Shown: piece after piece, positions 1 through 7,342 of the stretch
Numbering within the stretch: position 1 is the stretch's first letter
Layout of the letters: the number at the start of each line of letters is the position of its first letter
DNA from: CAVVWJ01 sp964475685
Lineage (GTDB): Bacteria > Gemmatimonadota > Gemmatimonadetes > Gemmatimonadales > GWC2-71-9
Direction of reading: 5' to 3'
NCBI GenBank assembly: GCA_964475685.1
Contig: CAYYXP010000078.1
Coordinates: forward strand, 1-35,928
Length of the DNA: 35,928 bases
The notes under the pieces: model-generated
Told to the model about the DNA's origin: nothing
Database searches by the model: none
The model's input: only the letters and a program-made list of their open reading frames with translations
Made by a program: the position numbers and the translations under genes

Positions 1-198
1 ATCGAGCATCTTGCCGAGATCGGTGATTTCGTTCCGGCTGCGGGCGAGGTACCCGTCGAAAATGTCGCTGACCGCCGCGACGACGAAGATTACGAAGGCG
101 ATGAGCTTGGGCCAGTACCCTTCGATGAACGGCAGGAGAGCGACGACCGGAGTGAAGCAGATGCGGACGAGGGTGATGATGTTGGGCAGGGTCCACAT
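1..198 (-). CDS. pgsA: CDP-diacylglycerol-glycerol-3-phosphate 3-phosphatidyltransferase, N-terminal part
   Basis: This is the first 66 codons of a CDP-alcohol phosphatidyltransferase; the rest lies beyond the left edge. The family makes phosphatidylglycerol phosphate from CDP-diacylglycerol and glycerol 3-phosphate in the inner membrane. The protein opens with MWTLPNIITLVRI, the usual PgsA start, followed by a hydrophobic segment. At about residues 45-66 it shows the complete signature D-x2-D-G-x2-A-R-x8-G-x3-D that binds the metal and CDP. The ATG lies 9 bp after the mglA stop, so it is probably the last gene of the dnaX-recR-mglA run. PgsA is preferred to other members of the family because of the N-terminal sequence, but the C-terminal half cannot be checked. 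Confidence 0.85.
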   Translation of the reverse strand, partial: MWTLPNIITLVRICFTPVVALLPFIEGYWPKLIAFVIFVVAAVSDIFDGYLARSRNEITDLGKMLD

Positions 199-207
199 GA
201 CGGCCGC

Positions 208-882
208 CTACCCCAGCGTCTTGACGACGTTCTTGCTGATGGCCTTGAGCGTGTCGAAGACCCCTTCGCCGGTGAGCGCCACGGCCTCGAAATAGGGGGC
301 GCGCTCGATCCACTGTCCGTCCTGCTGGCTCACGAGGAACTCACCCTCGCGATACGGATCGGGCACCGGGCGCTGACGGGCCGGGTCGTCCACCGGCCAG
401 CCGGGATTGAGCGAGGCCTGGAGCTCGCCGATGGGGGCGGCGTTGGGCAGATCGCGCTTGTTATACTGGATGGCGAAGGGAATCTTCGTGACGTCGTACC
501 CGTGCTGGGTCATGTTCTCGTACAGGTTCTGCATCGCCTCGACGTTCGCGTCCATCCGTTCGATCTGGCTGTCGGAGACGAAGACGACGCCATCCACGCC
601 CTTGAGGATAAGCTTGCGCGAGGCGTTGTAGTACACCTGGCCGGGCACGGTGTAGAGGTGGAACTTGACCTTGAATCCCCGGATGGTGCCGAGATCCACC
701 GGGAGGAAATCGAAGAACAGGGTGCGCTCGGTCTCGGTGGCGAGGGAGATCATCTTCCCCCGCGAGCCCGGCGCCACCTTGTTGTACACGAACTCGAGAT
801 TGGTGGTCTTGCCCCCGAGCCCGGGCCCGTAGTAGACGAGCTTGCAGTTGATTTCGCGGGAGGCGTAGTTGATCATCGACAT
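208..882 (-). CDS. mglA: MglA-type Ras-like small GTPase
   Basis: A 224-residue Ras-like GTPase of the MglA family, the cytoplasmic polarity switch of gliding and twitching bacteria, normally controlled by a roadblock (MglB) protein. The P-loop GPGLGGKT is at residues 19-26, VPGQ of the switch region at 79-82 and the base-binding NKRD at 141-144. The start at 882 is preceded by GAGGGGAC at a good Shine-Dalgarno distance. A longer reading upstream only runs antiframe through the roadblock gene. The roadblock gene ends 14 bp upstream, the usual MglA/MglB pairing. MglA proteins are about 195 residues; this one seems to carry roughly 27 extra residues at about 162-195, before the conserved EAVALTGEGVF segment. 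Function in motility, polarity or another process cannot be decided here. Confidence 0.9.
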   Translation of the reverse strand: MSMINYASREINCKLVYYGPGLGGKTTNLEFVYNKVAPGSRGKMISLATETERTLFFDFLPVDLGTIRGFKVKFHLYTVPGQVYYNASRKLILKGVDGVVFVSDSQIERMDANVEAMQNLYENMTQHGYDVTKIPFAIQYNKRDLPNAAPIGELQASLNPGWPVDDPARQRPVPDPYREGEFLVSQQDGQWIERAPYFEAVALTGEGVFDTLKAISKNVVKTLG

Positions 883-896
883 GCGCGGATGTCCCC

Positions 897-1388
897 TCAG
901 GCCCCGAAGAGTTTGTCGATCTCGTCTTCCGCCTCGCCGAGGAATCCCGTCTCGACCCCCGGCGCGCTCGGTCCTTCGCGATTGAACATGTCGGTGAACA
1001 CCTCGCTCAGCCGTGTCACCGCCGACTTGACCCGCAGCTTGACCAGACCCAGCGTGGTCCGGTTGTCGAAGAGCACCACCAGGATGACCCGCCGCGCCAC
1101 GTCGGCCAGGTACATCGACTCCCGCTCGCCCTGATGGAAGAGCGCGCCGAACTCGGGCTCGCCCAGCATGCGCGCGAGCTGGTCGTTGGCGCTGAAATCC
1201 GCCGCGGTCAGCGATGCGAAGGCCGTCTGGTCGAACACGGGGGCCTCTCCCACCGTCGCCACCATCTGGCCGGTGCGATCGACGATGAGCGCCGTCCGGG
1301 CGTTGGACTCGCCGAGGAAGCCGCTCAGGATCGTCTGGATCCGCCGGAAGTCGTCCTCGTGGAACGACCAGCTCGACGCGCCGCTCAT
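897..1388 (-). CDS. Roadblock/LC7 domain protein, probable MglB-type partner of MglA
   Basis: A 163-residue cytoplasmic protein. Residues 10-130 have the alternating helix and strand pattern of roadblock/LC7 domains: an N-terminal helix, TALIVDRTGQMVAT, then a second strand set with VILVVLFDNRTTLGLVK. The C-terminus is an acidic tail (EAEDEIDKLF). In the family such proteins dimerise and act as GTPase-activating or docking partners of MglA, and the gene sits directly upstream of mglA. The ATG at 1386-1388 overlaps the stop of the upstream small gene (ATGA), which fixes the start and implies coupled translation. The in-frame extension upstream to 1598 is read-through of the neighbouring gene in another frame. 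Assignment to roadblock rests on pattern and context. Confidence 0.8.
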   Translation of the reverse strand: MSGASSWSFHEDDFRRIQTILSGFLGESNARTALIVDRTGQMVATVGEAPVFDQTAFASLTAADFSANDQLARMLGEPEFGALFHQGERESMYLADVARRVILVVLFDNRTTLGLVKLRVKSAVTRLSEVFTDMFNREGPSAPGVETGFLGEAEDEIDKLFGA

Positions 1389-1654
1389 CGCAGAACCGTC
1401 TCCATCCGCCGCACGATGGCCTCGGCCCGCCGGCGCAGCACGGGGTGCCGTTCCCAGGCGAGATAGTCGCGGAGTAGCCGGATGGTGCCGACACCACCCT
1501 GCCCCGCCAGGAACCCCAACGCCGCCCGCCGGCGGATCGGCCGGCGATCGAACAACGCGCCCCGGCGGCCCGCGAAACGGCGTTGGGCAAGGAACCATCC
1601 CGCCACGGCCCCGGCGGCGAGGCCGCCCGCCACGAGTCCGGCGCGCGAACGCAT
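1385..1654 (-). CDS. Small membrane-anchored protein of unknown function
   Basis: An 89-residue protein with one predicted membrane segment near the N-terminus (about residues 5-23, rich in Ala, Gly and Val) followed by a strongly basic cytoplasmic part containing many Arg. The C-terminal half (GTIRLLRDYLAWERHP onward) looks helical and faintly like a HEAT-type helix pair, but I do not recognise a family. It is supported as a gene by exact packing: its ATG overlaps the recR stop by one base (TAATG) and its stop overlaps the roadblock start (ATGA). Placed between recR and roadblock/mglA, it could tether the GTPase module to the membrane; that is inference. Confidence 0.7.
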   Translation of the reverse strand: MRSRAGLVAGGLAAGAVAGWFLAQRRFAGRRGALFDRRPIRRRAALGFLAGQGGVGTIRLLRDYLAWERHPVLRRRAEAIVRRMETVLR

Positions 1655-2244
1655 TACGAGACTTCCCGCCGCGCGACGAGCGCGTGCGCGAGAGTCACCC
1701 CGTCCACGTATTCCAGGTCGCCGCCCATGGGCAGGCCCCGCGCCAGCCGGGTGACCCGCACGCCCAGGCCGGCAAGCAGTTGCTGCACGTACGTCGCCGT
1801 GACCTCCCCCTCCATCGAGGGATTGGTGGCCAGGATGATTTCGCGCACGCCGCCCTCGCGAACGCGCCGGATAAGGGAATCGAGCCGCAGAGACTCAGGT
1901 CCGACGCCATCGAGCGGCGAGAGGCGCCCGCCGAGAACGTGATAGCGGCCCCGGAAGTCGGTCGAGCGCTCCACCACGGCCACGGCCGACGCCTCCTCGA
2001 CCACGCAGAGCATTCCCGGATCGCGCCTGGGATCGCTGCAGATGACGCAGGGTTGGTCCTCGGTGAGGTTCCCGCACTCCGCGCACGGACGCACCCGCTC
2101 GGTCACCGCGATCAGCGCCGAGGACAGACGCACCGCCTGTTCGGAGGGATGCTGCAGCAAATGGAAGGTGAGACGCTGCGCCGTCTTGCGGCCGATCCCC
2201 GGCAGCCTGGCGAGCTCGGTGATCAGCTCCTCGATGGCGCTCAC
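1654..2244 (-). CDS. recR: Recombination mediator protein RecR
   Basis: A 196-residue RecR, which with RecF/RecO loads RecA at single-stranded gaps. The N-terminal helix-hairpin-helix LPGIGRKTAQRL is at residues 14-25. A four-cysteine zinc finger (CAECG...CVIC) follows at about 54-69. The Toprim region contains VVEEASAV and ILATNPSMEGE, and the Walker-B-like C-terminal LARGLPMGGDLEY closes the protein as in the family. The start is GTG at 2242-2244, 3 nt after the stop of the YbaB-type gene. There is no clear Shine-Dalgarno, so translational coupling is likely. The order dnaX-ybaB-recR is widely conserved. Confidence 0.96.
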   Translation of the reverse strand: MSAIEELITELARLPGIGRKTAQRLTFHLLQHPSEQAVRLSSALIAVTERVRPCAECGNLTEDQPCVICSDPRRDPGMLCVVEEASAVAVVERSTDFRGRYHVLGGRLSPLDGVGPESLRLDSLIRRVREGGVREIILATNPSMEGEVTATYVQQLLAGLGVRVTRLARGLPMGGDLEYVDGVTLAHALVARREVS

Positions 2245-2247
2245 TGG

Positions 2248-2577
2248 TCAGAGGGGCGGTGCGAACGGAAGCGGCTGGACCTTGCGCATTTCCGCCTGCA
2301 GCAGATCCGCCGCCCGGCGCTGCGCCTCCGCCACCGCGGCCAGAACCAGATCGCCCAGGAATTCCGCGTCGTGCCCGAGAAACACCGCGGGGTCGATCAC
2401 GACCGCGTGGACCGTCCCCCGCCCGTCGGCGGTCACCCGCACCATCCCGCCCCCGGCCGACGTTTCGATCGTCCGGCCGGCGAGTTCGGACTGCAGTTGC
2501 TGAAGCCGGCCCTGGACCTGCTGGCCAAGCTGGAAGAGCTGCTGAAGGTCTGCCATGCTTTCGGGTAATCCTGCCAT
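2248..2577 (-). CDS. YbaB/EbfC family nucleoid-associated protein
   Basis: A 109-residue YbaB/EbfC-type DNA-binding protein. It has the long N-terminal helix (MADLQQLFQLGQQVQGRLQQ), then the small strand segment AGGGMVRVTADGRG and VHAVVIDPAVF, then a C-terminal helix with LVLAAVAEAQRR. These proteins form tweezer-like dimers on DNA and are almost always encoded between dnaX and recR, as here. Two starts are possible: ATG at 2577, or ATG at 2556 (MADLQQLF), which is closer to the usual family N-terminus. Neither has a strong Shine-Dalgarno; the longer form is given. The dnaX stop lies 39 bp upstream. Confidence 0.92.
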   Translation of the reverse strand: MAGLPESMADLQQLFQLGQQVQGRLQQLQSELAGRTIETSAGGGMVRVTADGRGTVHAVVIDPAVFLGHDAEFLGDLVLAAVAEAQRRAADLLQAEMRKVQPLPFAPPL

Positions 2578-2616
2578 GATTCGGGCAAAGTAGGGGTCCT
2601 GGGACCCGTGGGCAAG

Positions 2617-4269
2617 CTAATCCACGATCTCCAAATCTAACGAGTCGGCGGCCGTATCGAGGGCCGGATCCCGCGCGCGAAGAGACTTGAGCCGGTCGGC
2701 CTTGAGACCCGCCTCGGTCAGCTTCCGCGGCGCCGCGGCTCCCTCCGGGCCGGTCGCCGCCGTCGTGATCCGAAGGCGAAGGTCCTGCCCCGTGGCCGAG
2801 CGCAGGGCCTCTTCGACCGTCCGGGTGTCGCGCTGAAGCTTCTCGGCGAAGAGCGGATTGGGTTCCGCCAGGGTCACGGTGAGCCAGGGGAGCTCGAGCG
2901 CCGTGGGGGCGCCATGGCCGAGCGCCTCCCCGAGGAACCCGCTGCGACCGCGAACCTCGGCGACGACGGCGGGCCATGACGCGACGATCGCATCGAGGGT
3001 CGCCGGCACGGCGCCCCTGGACACGGGGCCGGGGACCGGCGCAGCGGCGGATGGTGCGGCGACCGCGGGGGGCGAAGCAGGGGGATCGGACCGAGGAACC
3101 CGTGCGGCGGCGGCAGGAGCGGCCCGTGTCCCGGGCCCCGGCTCCTGAGCGAGCACTTCGGCCAGATCCACCATCCGGTCGAGCATGCACCACCTGAGCA
3201 GCAACGATTCGACGACGAGACGGGGATTGCCGCTCCGTCGAAGCGCAGTCTCGCTTTCCCCGAGGAGGCGGAGCATGCGGAGCACGTCACCGGGTCGGAG
3301 CCGATCGCGGAGGTCCTCGAGCGCCAGGCGCATTGCCTCGGTGAGGGCTTCGGGAGACACGCCGAACTGGAGCATCAGGAGCGCCCGCAGCGCCTCCCCC
3401 GTCCCTCCGATGAACTCGGACAGGTCGGCGCCGGCGTCCGCGAGACGATCGACCAGGGGAAAGACGCCCTCCGGGCGCCGCCCGGCGACGAGATGGAGGG
3501 CTTCGACGTACATGTCGTCCCCCACAACCCCGAGGACCTCGCGCACCCGCGCGGCGGTGACCGCTCCTTCGCCGAAACTCAGGCACTGGTCCAGCACCGA
3601 CAGGGCGTCGCGCATGCCGCCGTCCGCATGCCGGGCAATGAGGGTCAGCGCGTCGTCATCCGCGGCGATCCCCTCGGCGTCGAGCACCTGACGGAGCCGC
3701 CCGCGGATGGCCGCGGGCCCGATCCGCCGGAAGTCGAAGCGCTGGAGCCGGGAGAGCACCGGCGCGGCGGCCGCGGCGATCTTCTGCGGATCAGTCGTGG
3801 CAAAGACGAACACGACGCGGGGCGGCGGCTCCTCAAGCACCTTGAGGAGAGCGTTCCACGCCTCCCGGGTGAGCATGTGGGCCTCGTCCACGATGTACAC
3901 CTTGTAATGCCCTTCGCGCGAGGCCGCGTACATCGCCCGCTCGCGGAGGTCCCGGGCATCGTCCACCCCGCGGTTGCTGGCGGCATCGATCTCGATAACG
4001 TCGAGGTCGGCCGACCCGTTCCACACCCGGAGGCAGTTGTCGCACACGCCGCAGGGATCGCCCGTGGGGTCCCGGTCGGGACAGTTGAGCGCCATCGCGA
4101 GGATCCGTGCAGCCGTGGTCTTGCCGACCCCCCGGGGTCCGGTGAGCAGGTAGCCATGGCCCACCTTGCCCCGTGCGACCGCCCCGCGAAGCACAGTGGC
4201 GACGTGGTCCTGGACCATCAGGTCGGCGAAGCGCTTGGGTCGGTACCGGCGGGCGAGGGCGATGGACAT
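2617..4269 (-). CDS. dnaX: DNA polymerase III subunit gamma/tau
   Basis: A 550-residue clamp-loader ATPase subunit. Walker A GPRGVGKT is at residues 44-51. Zinc-module cysteines are C63, C73, C76 and C79. Walker B VYIVDEA is at 124-130 and sensor-1 FATTDPQK at 157-163. The SRC motif reads SRL (173-175): the arginine finger is kept but the cysteine is replaced. Domain III and an Ala/Pro-rich linker (about 385-425) are followed by a C-terminal region that is shorter than in E. coli tau. No obvious slippage heptamer is seen, so a separate gamma product is not evident. The gene follows the SRP RNA and precedes ybaB and recR. The ATG has no good Shine-Dalgarno. Confidence 0.96.
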   Translation of the reverse strand: MSIALARRYRPKRFADLMVQDHVATVLRGAVARGKVGHGYLLTGPRGVGKTTAARILAMALNCPDRDPTGDPCGVCDNCLRVWNGSADLDVIEIDAASNRGVDDARDLRERAMYAASREGHYKVYIVDEAHMLTREAWNALLKVLEEPPPRVVFVFATTDPQKIAAAAAPVLSRLQRFDFRRIGPAAIRGRLRQVLDAEGIAADDDALTLIARHADGGMRDALSVLDQCLSFGEGAVTAARVREVLGVVGDDMYVEALHLVAGRRPEGVFPLVDRLADAGADLSEFIGGTGEALRALLMLQFGVSPEALTEAMRLALEDLRDRLRPGDVLRMLRLLGESETALRRSGNPRLVVESLLLRWCMLDRMVDLAEVLAQEPGPGTRAAPAAAARVPRSDPPASPPAVAAPSAAAPVPGPVSRGAVPATLDAIVASWPAVVAEVRGRSGFLGEALGHGAPTALELPWLTVTLAEPNPLFAEKLQRDTRTVEEALRSATGQDLRLRITTAATGPEGAAAPRKLTEAGLKADRLKSLRARDPALDTAADSLDLEIVD

Positions 4270-4286
4270 GGAGCTGATGGCGAATG

Positions 4287-4315
4287 GCTATGGACGAACT
4301 GGGATCATGAACCAA
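4287..4315 (-). promoter_or_regulatory. Possible sigma70-type promoter for dnaX
   Basis: On the minus strand TTGGTT (4310-4315) and CATAGC (4287-4292) are separated by 17 bp, between the SRP RNA and dnaX. The -10 is a weak match, so this is only a candidate. Confidence 0.25.
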
Positions 4316-4334
4316 CCGGGAGGGGGAAAGAAAG

Positions 4335-4433
4335 TGCCTCAGGCTCCCCGAAGCGACACCGGGCATCGCTTAGCGCTGCTACCGGCGAGGTCCTGACGCG
4401 GTTCACGCGCCGGCGCCCTTCGGACCTGAGGCA
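4335..4433 (-). ncRNA. ffs: Signal recognition particle RNA (small bacterial type)
   Basis: About 99 nt that fold as a bacterial 4.5S-type SRP RNA, the scaffold for Ffh. The ends pair perfectly (GCCUCAGG with CCUGAGGC). A second helix CCGAAG/CUUCGG continues into GGCGCCGG/CCGGUGUC with two G-U pairs. The apical Ffh-binding domain carries the conserved GUCAGG ... AGCAGC sides with an ACC/GGU stem between. The ends are set at the closing helix. A pyrimidine run (ACUUUCUUUCCCC) follows and may serve as the termination signal. The position directly upstream of dnaX-ybaB-recR matches the arrangement seen in Bacillus subtilis. Confidence 0.93.
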
Positions 4434-4493
4434 TCGTGAAGATATGGGGTCCGGCTGGCCTGCGGTAGTGGGGGACTCCCCGTGTGGATCCCC

Positions 4494-5396
4494 TCAGCCG
4501 AGGGTGGCGCGCTGGTGCTGCTGCATCGCCCGAAGTTCCCAGGTCTCGGCGACAACGGCGCCCAGAAGGAAGACGATCGCGGTGTAGAACACCCACAGCA
4601 CGAAGAGCACGGCCGCGCCGACATTCGCATCCCCCAGCGGCCCCTCCAGGGAGGCAAGATTGGTGAGGTACAAGCCGTAAAGGCGCTTGGCCACTTCGAA
4701 GAGGATCGCGGTGAACGTGGAGGCCAGCAGCGCGGTCCGCCAGGGCAGCCGGCGGAGCGAGGCATAGCTGTACGTCACGTAGAAGAGGGACACCGAGAAG
4801 CCGAACGCCAGGAGTTCTCCCAGGAACCGTCCCACCGTCGAGACGAAGAAGGCGAACTCCGGCAGTTGCCGGCTCCCTCGCGAGGCGAGGAACGCGAGCC
4901 ACGTCGTCAGCAGGGTATTGGCGAGGAAGAGGACGACGGTCGCGACCACCATTCCCATGTCGCGCGCCTTCGCGGCGATCCAGTTCAGGACGAAGTGGCG
5001 CCGGGGCGCGGGCCGCGATGACACGTCGTAGATGTCGTTCAGCGACGTGCGCACCCCGGCGAACAGGCGGGTACTGAACCAGAGAAACGCCGGCACCGCG
5101 TAGAGCGAAATCTCTCCGCGGTTCCTGGTGATGTCGGCAAGCAGGCGCTCCACGAAGGCGAACGGATCGTTCCCGTGGGCAGGGTTCGAGGGGAAGAACC
5201 GGTGAAAGAGAAGGCCGGGATCGACCGCGGGCCCGCCCGAGACCGCCTGGGCCAGATGGGTCAGCCCGATCAGCACGAGCAGGATGAAGGGGGCCGCCGC
5301 GAGCAGCGCGTCAAACGTCAACGCGCTGGCCAGGAAGGGAATCTTGTTCTCGTCGGCGGCCTGGAGCGTGCGGCGAAGAAATCCGGCGGCCGACAC
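4494..5396 (-). CDS. YihY/virulence factor BrkB family membrane protein
   Basis: A 300-residue inner-membrane protein with six likely membrane segments: about residues 22-50, 95-115, 145-168, 180-207, 220-235 and 260-285. The N-terminal signature (IPFLASALTFDALLAAAPFILLVL) is the YihY/BrkB family pattern of a helix containing a conserved A-L-x-F/Y followed by P-F-L. Older literature calls the family 'ribonuclease BN', but that activity belongs to an unrelated protein. No transport substrate is established. The gene follows the YtxH gene by 26 bp and is probably the last of the glycolysis-gene run. A small GGGG-ACT-CCCC hairpin lies just downstream, without a T tract. Confidence 0.88.
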   Translation of the reverse strand: MSAAGFLRRTLQAADENKIPFLASALTFDALLAAAPFILLVLIGLTHLAQAVSGGPAVDPGLLFHRFFPSNPAHGNDPFAFVERLLADITRNRGEISLYAVPAFLWFSTRLFAGVRTSLNDIYDVSSRPAPRRHFVLNWIAAKARDMGMVVATVVLFLANTLLTTWLAFLASRGSRQLPEFAFFVSTVGRFLGELLAFGFSVSLFYVTYSYASLRRLPWRTALLASTFTAILFEVAKRLYGLYLTNLASLEGPLGDANVGAAVLFVLWVFYTAIVFLLGAVVAETWELRAMQQHQRATLG

Positions 5397-5422
5397 GTGC
5401 CAGCCGCCGGAACGGCGGGCGC

Positions 5423-5827
5423 TCAGGCGAGCGGCTCCCCGTGGTCGGCAACCGGGCGCCGGCGGGCCCGTGATTCGGCCAGGCGGCGCTCCAGTTCCTC
5501 TCGCGCGCTCGGAGCAGAGGCGGCGGCCCGCTGGCGTACAGGCGGGAGGTCGGCGGATTCGCCGGCATCATCCTCGTCCTCGAGGTCGTCGAGCTCATCC
5601 TTCGAGCCGCCGAACTGCTGGGAGAGCTCGTCGAGCTTCTCCTCCGTCATCGCGCGGAATTTCCACAGCTTGCGCTGGAGAACGCGCCGGGTCTCTTCGC
5701 CGCTGCGCGGCGCGTAGAGCAGCGCGATGCCCGCTCCGAGGAGGGCTCCCCAGAAGAGCCACTTGGCGGACGGATCTCCCCCCCGCTCCACATACACCAC
5801 GTCCCGGCCTTCTGACCGTCGTCCCAT
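5423..5827 (-). CDS. YtxH domain-containing protein
   Basis: A 134-residue protein. A short polar N-terminus leads to one membrane or amphipathic segment (WLFWGALLGAGIALLYAP, about residues 23-40) and the YtxH hallmark LLYAPRSGEETRR. A very acidic stretch (DELDDLEDEDD) and an Arg-rich C-terminal tail follow. YtxH proteins are small, often stress-associated membrane-anchored proteins of unknown mechanism. The ATG has an excellent Shine-Dalgarno (AGGGAGGT, 5 nt spacing). It starts 14 bp after the aldolase stop and is followed by the YihY gene, so it is likely cotranscribed with both. Confidence 0.83.
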   Translation of the reverse strand: MGRRSEGRDVVYVERGGDPSAKWLFWGALLGAGIALLYAPRSGEETRRVLQRKLWKFRAMTEEKLDELSQQFGGSKDELDDLEDEDDAGESADLPPVRQRAAASAPSAREELERRLAESRARRRPVADHGEPLA

Positions 5828-5841
5828 ACAAACCTCCCTGG

Positions 5842-7257
5842 CTATTCCCCGGCGTCGGGGTCGTCCTCCGCCGAAACGAGCACGGGCCGCAAGGCGGCGT
5901 GGTGCTGCATCGGGGCGTGAACGAAGCGATTGATGTCGTTCTCGGTGCCATTGACGTTGAGCTGGTCGAACAGGAAGGCGAAGGTCCGCTCGAGATCGGC
6001 AGCGATGGCTCCGCGCACCCCTTCGGGGAGTGACCAGAACTCGCGCTTGAATGGCCCGATCGCCTTCTTCCGGGCCTTGTAGTAGAACTGCTCGTTGGTG
6101 TCGCCGCTCTTCCGCTCCCCCGCGGCATTCTCGTCCAGCCAGGCACGCAGCCGCTGACGCAGCTCGCCCGGAAGCGTGGGATGATCGAACACGATGTTCT
6201 GGAAGTTGGTGGCGAGGTGAATTTCGGCGGTTTCGATGCGGGGGAAGTTGCCGAAGGCGGTGGGCGGGAGTGTGCTCGCCCCGTGCTGCACCGCGCCGGC
6301 AAGCCCGTACGTCTCCCGCGCCGCGAGCGAGAGCGCGGCGAGCGCCTGGAGGTCGAGCTTGACGTCGGCGATCGACCCGTCCGCCAGGACCACGCCGCCG
6401 TGCGACGTGCCGGTTTGCACCGAGATCTTGCTGATCCCCTCGTGGGAGCCCATCGCCGCGAGAGTGCGGTTGTAGCCCTTCATGAAGGCGTGCAGCTCCT
6501 CGATCGTGCTGTTCTTCATTCCCACTTCACCGATCTCGGCGCCGACCGAGACGACCACGCCCTCGGGCTCGAGCCCGCGGATGAATGCCGTGATCTCCGC
6601 GGCGCGCTCGAAGTTGACTCGCTGCTGCGCGCCCAGCGTGGGTTGGTCGAGATCGACGAGGGTCGAGGTGTCCACGTCGATGTTGTAGAAGCTCGCGCCG
6701 ATCTCCTCGGCGATGAGCTTCTTGACCTCACCGACCTCGCCCTCGGCATCGGCCTGGTACTTCTTGTGGTTCACCTGGCAGTGGTCGCCCTGGACAAACA
6801 GCGGGAGCACGTAGCCCTCGCGAAGAGCGGCGCCGATGAGCACGGCGACATACTCGGCGGGGCGCTGGTCGGTGTAGGCGATCTCCGAGCGGGCGATCTC
6901 CAGGATGATGGCGCCCGCTCTTCCCGCCTTCGCAGCGCGGAAGATGGCACGCGCCGTGTCGTAGGCCATCATCCGCACGTTGATGGCGGGGACCGTGAAC
7001 CCGGCCACGTCGCCTCGCCCCCGGGCGGCATAGAGGCCCTGGATCGAGGCGGGCCGGGCCCCGGTGACCTGTCCCAGCTCCCAGAGGAGCCACCGCGCTG
7101 CCTCCCGCTCCTCGGAGCCCCCGAAAACCGATTGCCAGACCAGGCGGTCGGTGGCCGGTGAGCGCAGCTTCGACGGATCGCGGACGGTGACGCCCCCGGG
7201 CACCAGAGACACCGCGCCCCCGAAGAGGTCGACCGCGCGCCGCGTTTCGTCAGCCAT
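5842..7257 (-). CDS. Class II fructose-bisphosphate aldolase family protein (long form)
   Basis: A 471-residue zinc-dependent aldolase-family protein, probably cleaving fructose 1,6-bisphosphate in glycolysis. The class II pattern is visible: FTVPAINVR at 87-95, the catalytic/zinc pair GDHC at 157-160, SVGAEIGEVG near 240, and THGG-like TSHGGVVLADG near 295 for zinc and phosphate binding. It is clearly longer than the roughly 345-residue E. coli enzyme, with an N-terminal extension of about 80 residues and a C-terminal extension containing NGTENDINRFVHAP. The ATG at 7255-7257 is preceded by GGGGAG. The neighbouring glucose-6-phosphate isomerase and pyruvate kinase genes support a glycolytic role; other sugar-bisphosphate substrates remain possible. 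Confidence 0.78.
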   Translation of the reverse strand: MADETRRAVDLFGGAVSLVPGGVTVRDPSKLRSPATDRLVWQSVFGGSEEREAARWLLWELGQVTGARPASIQGLYAARGRGDVAGFTVPAINVRMMAYDTARAIFRAAKAGRAGAIILEIARSEIAYTDQRPAEYVAVLIGAALREGYVLPLFVQGDHCQVNHKKYQADAEGEVGEVKKLIAEEIGASFYNIDVDTSTLVDLDQPTLGAQQRVNFERAAEITAFIRGLEPEGVVVSVGAEIGEVGMKNSTIEELHAFMKGYNRTLAAMGSHEGISKISVQTGTSHGGVVLADGSIADVKLDLQALAALSLAARETYGLAGAVQHGASTLPPTAFGNFPRIETAEIHLATNFQNIVFDHPTLPGELRQRLRAWLDENAAGERKSGDTNEQFYYKARKKAIGPFKREFWSLPEGVRGAIAADLERTFAFLFDQLNVNGTENDINRFVHAPMQHHAALRPVLVSAEDDPDAGE

Positions 7258-7342
7258 GCAGGAACTCCCCGGGAGATCGATGCGAGAGAGAGGAAAGGTA
7301 GGGCGGGACTCAGGAGGCGTCAAACACTTGCGCGGCTTCGAC

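Noticed and set aside
4466..4485. Terminator after the YihY gene
   Set aside because: The GGGG-ACT-CCCC hairpin is short and has no T tract on the relevant strand, so it is mentioned only in the gene entry.
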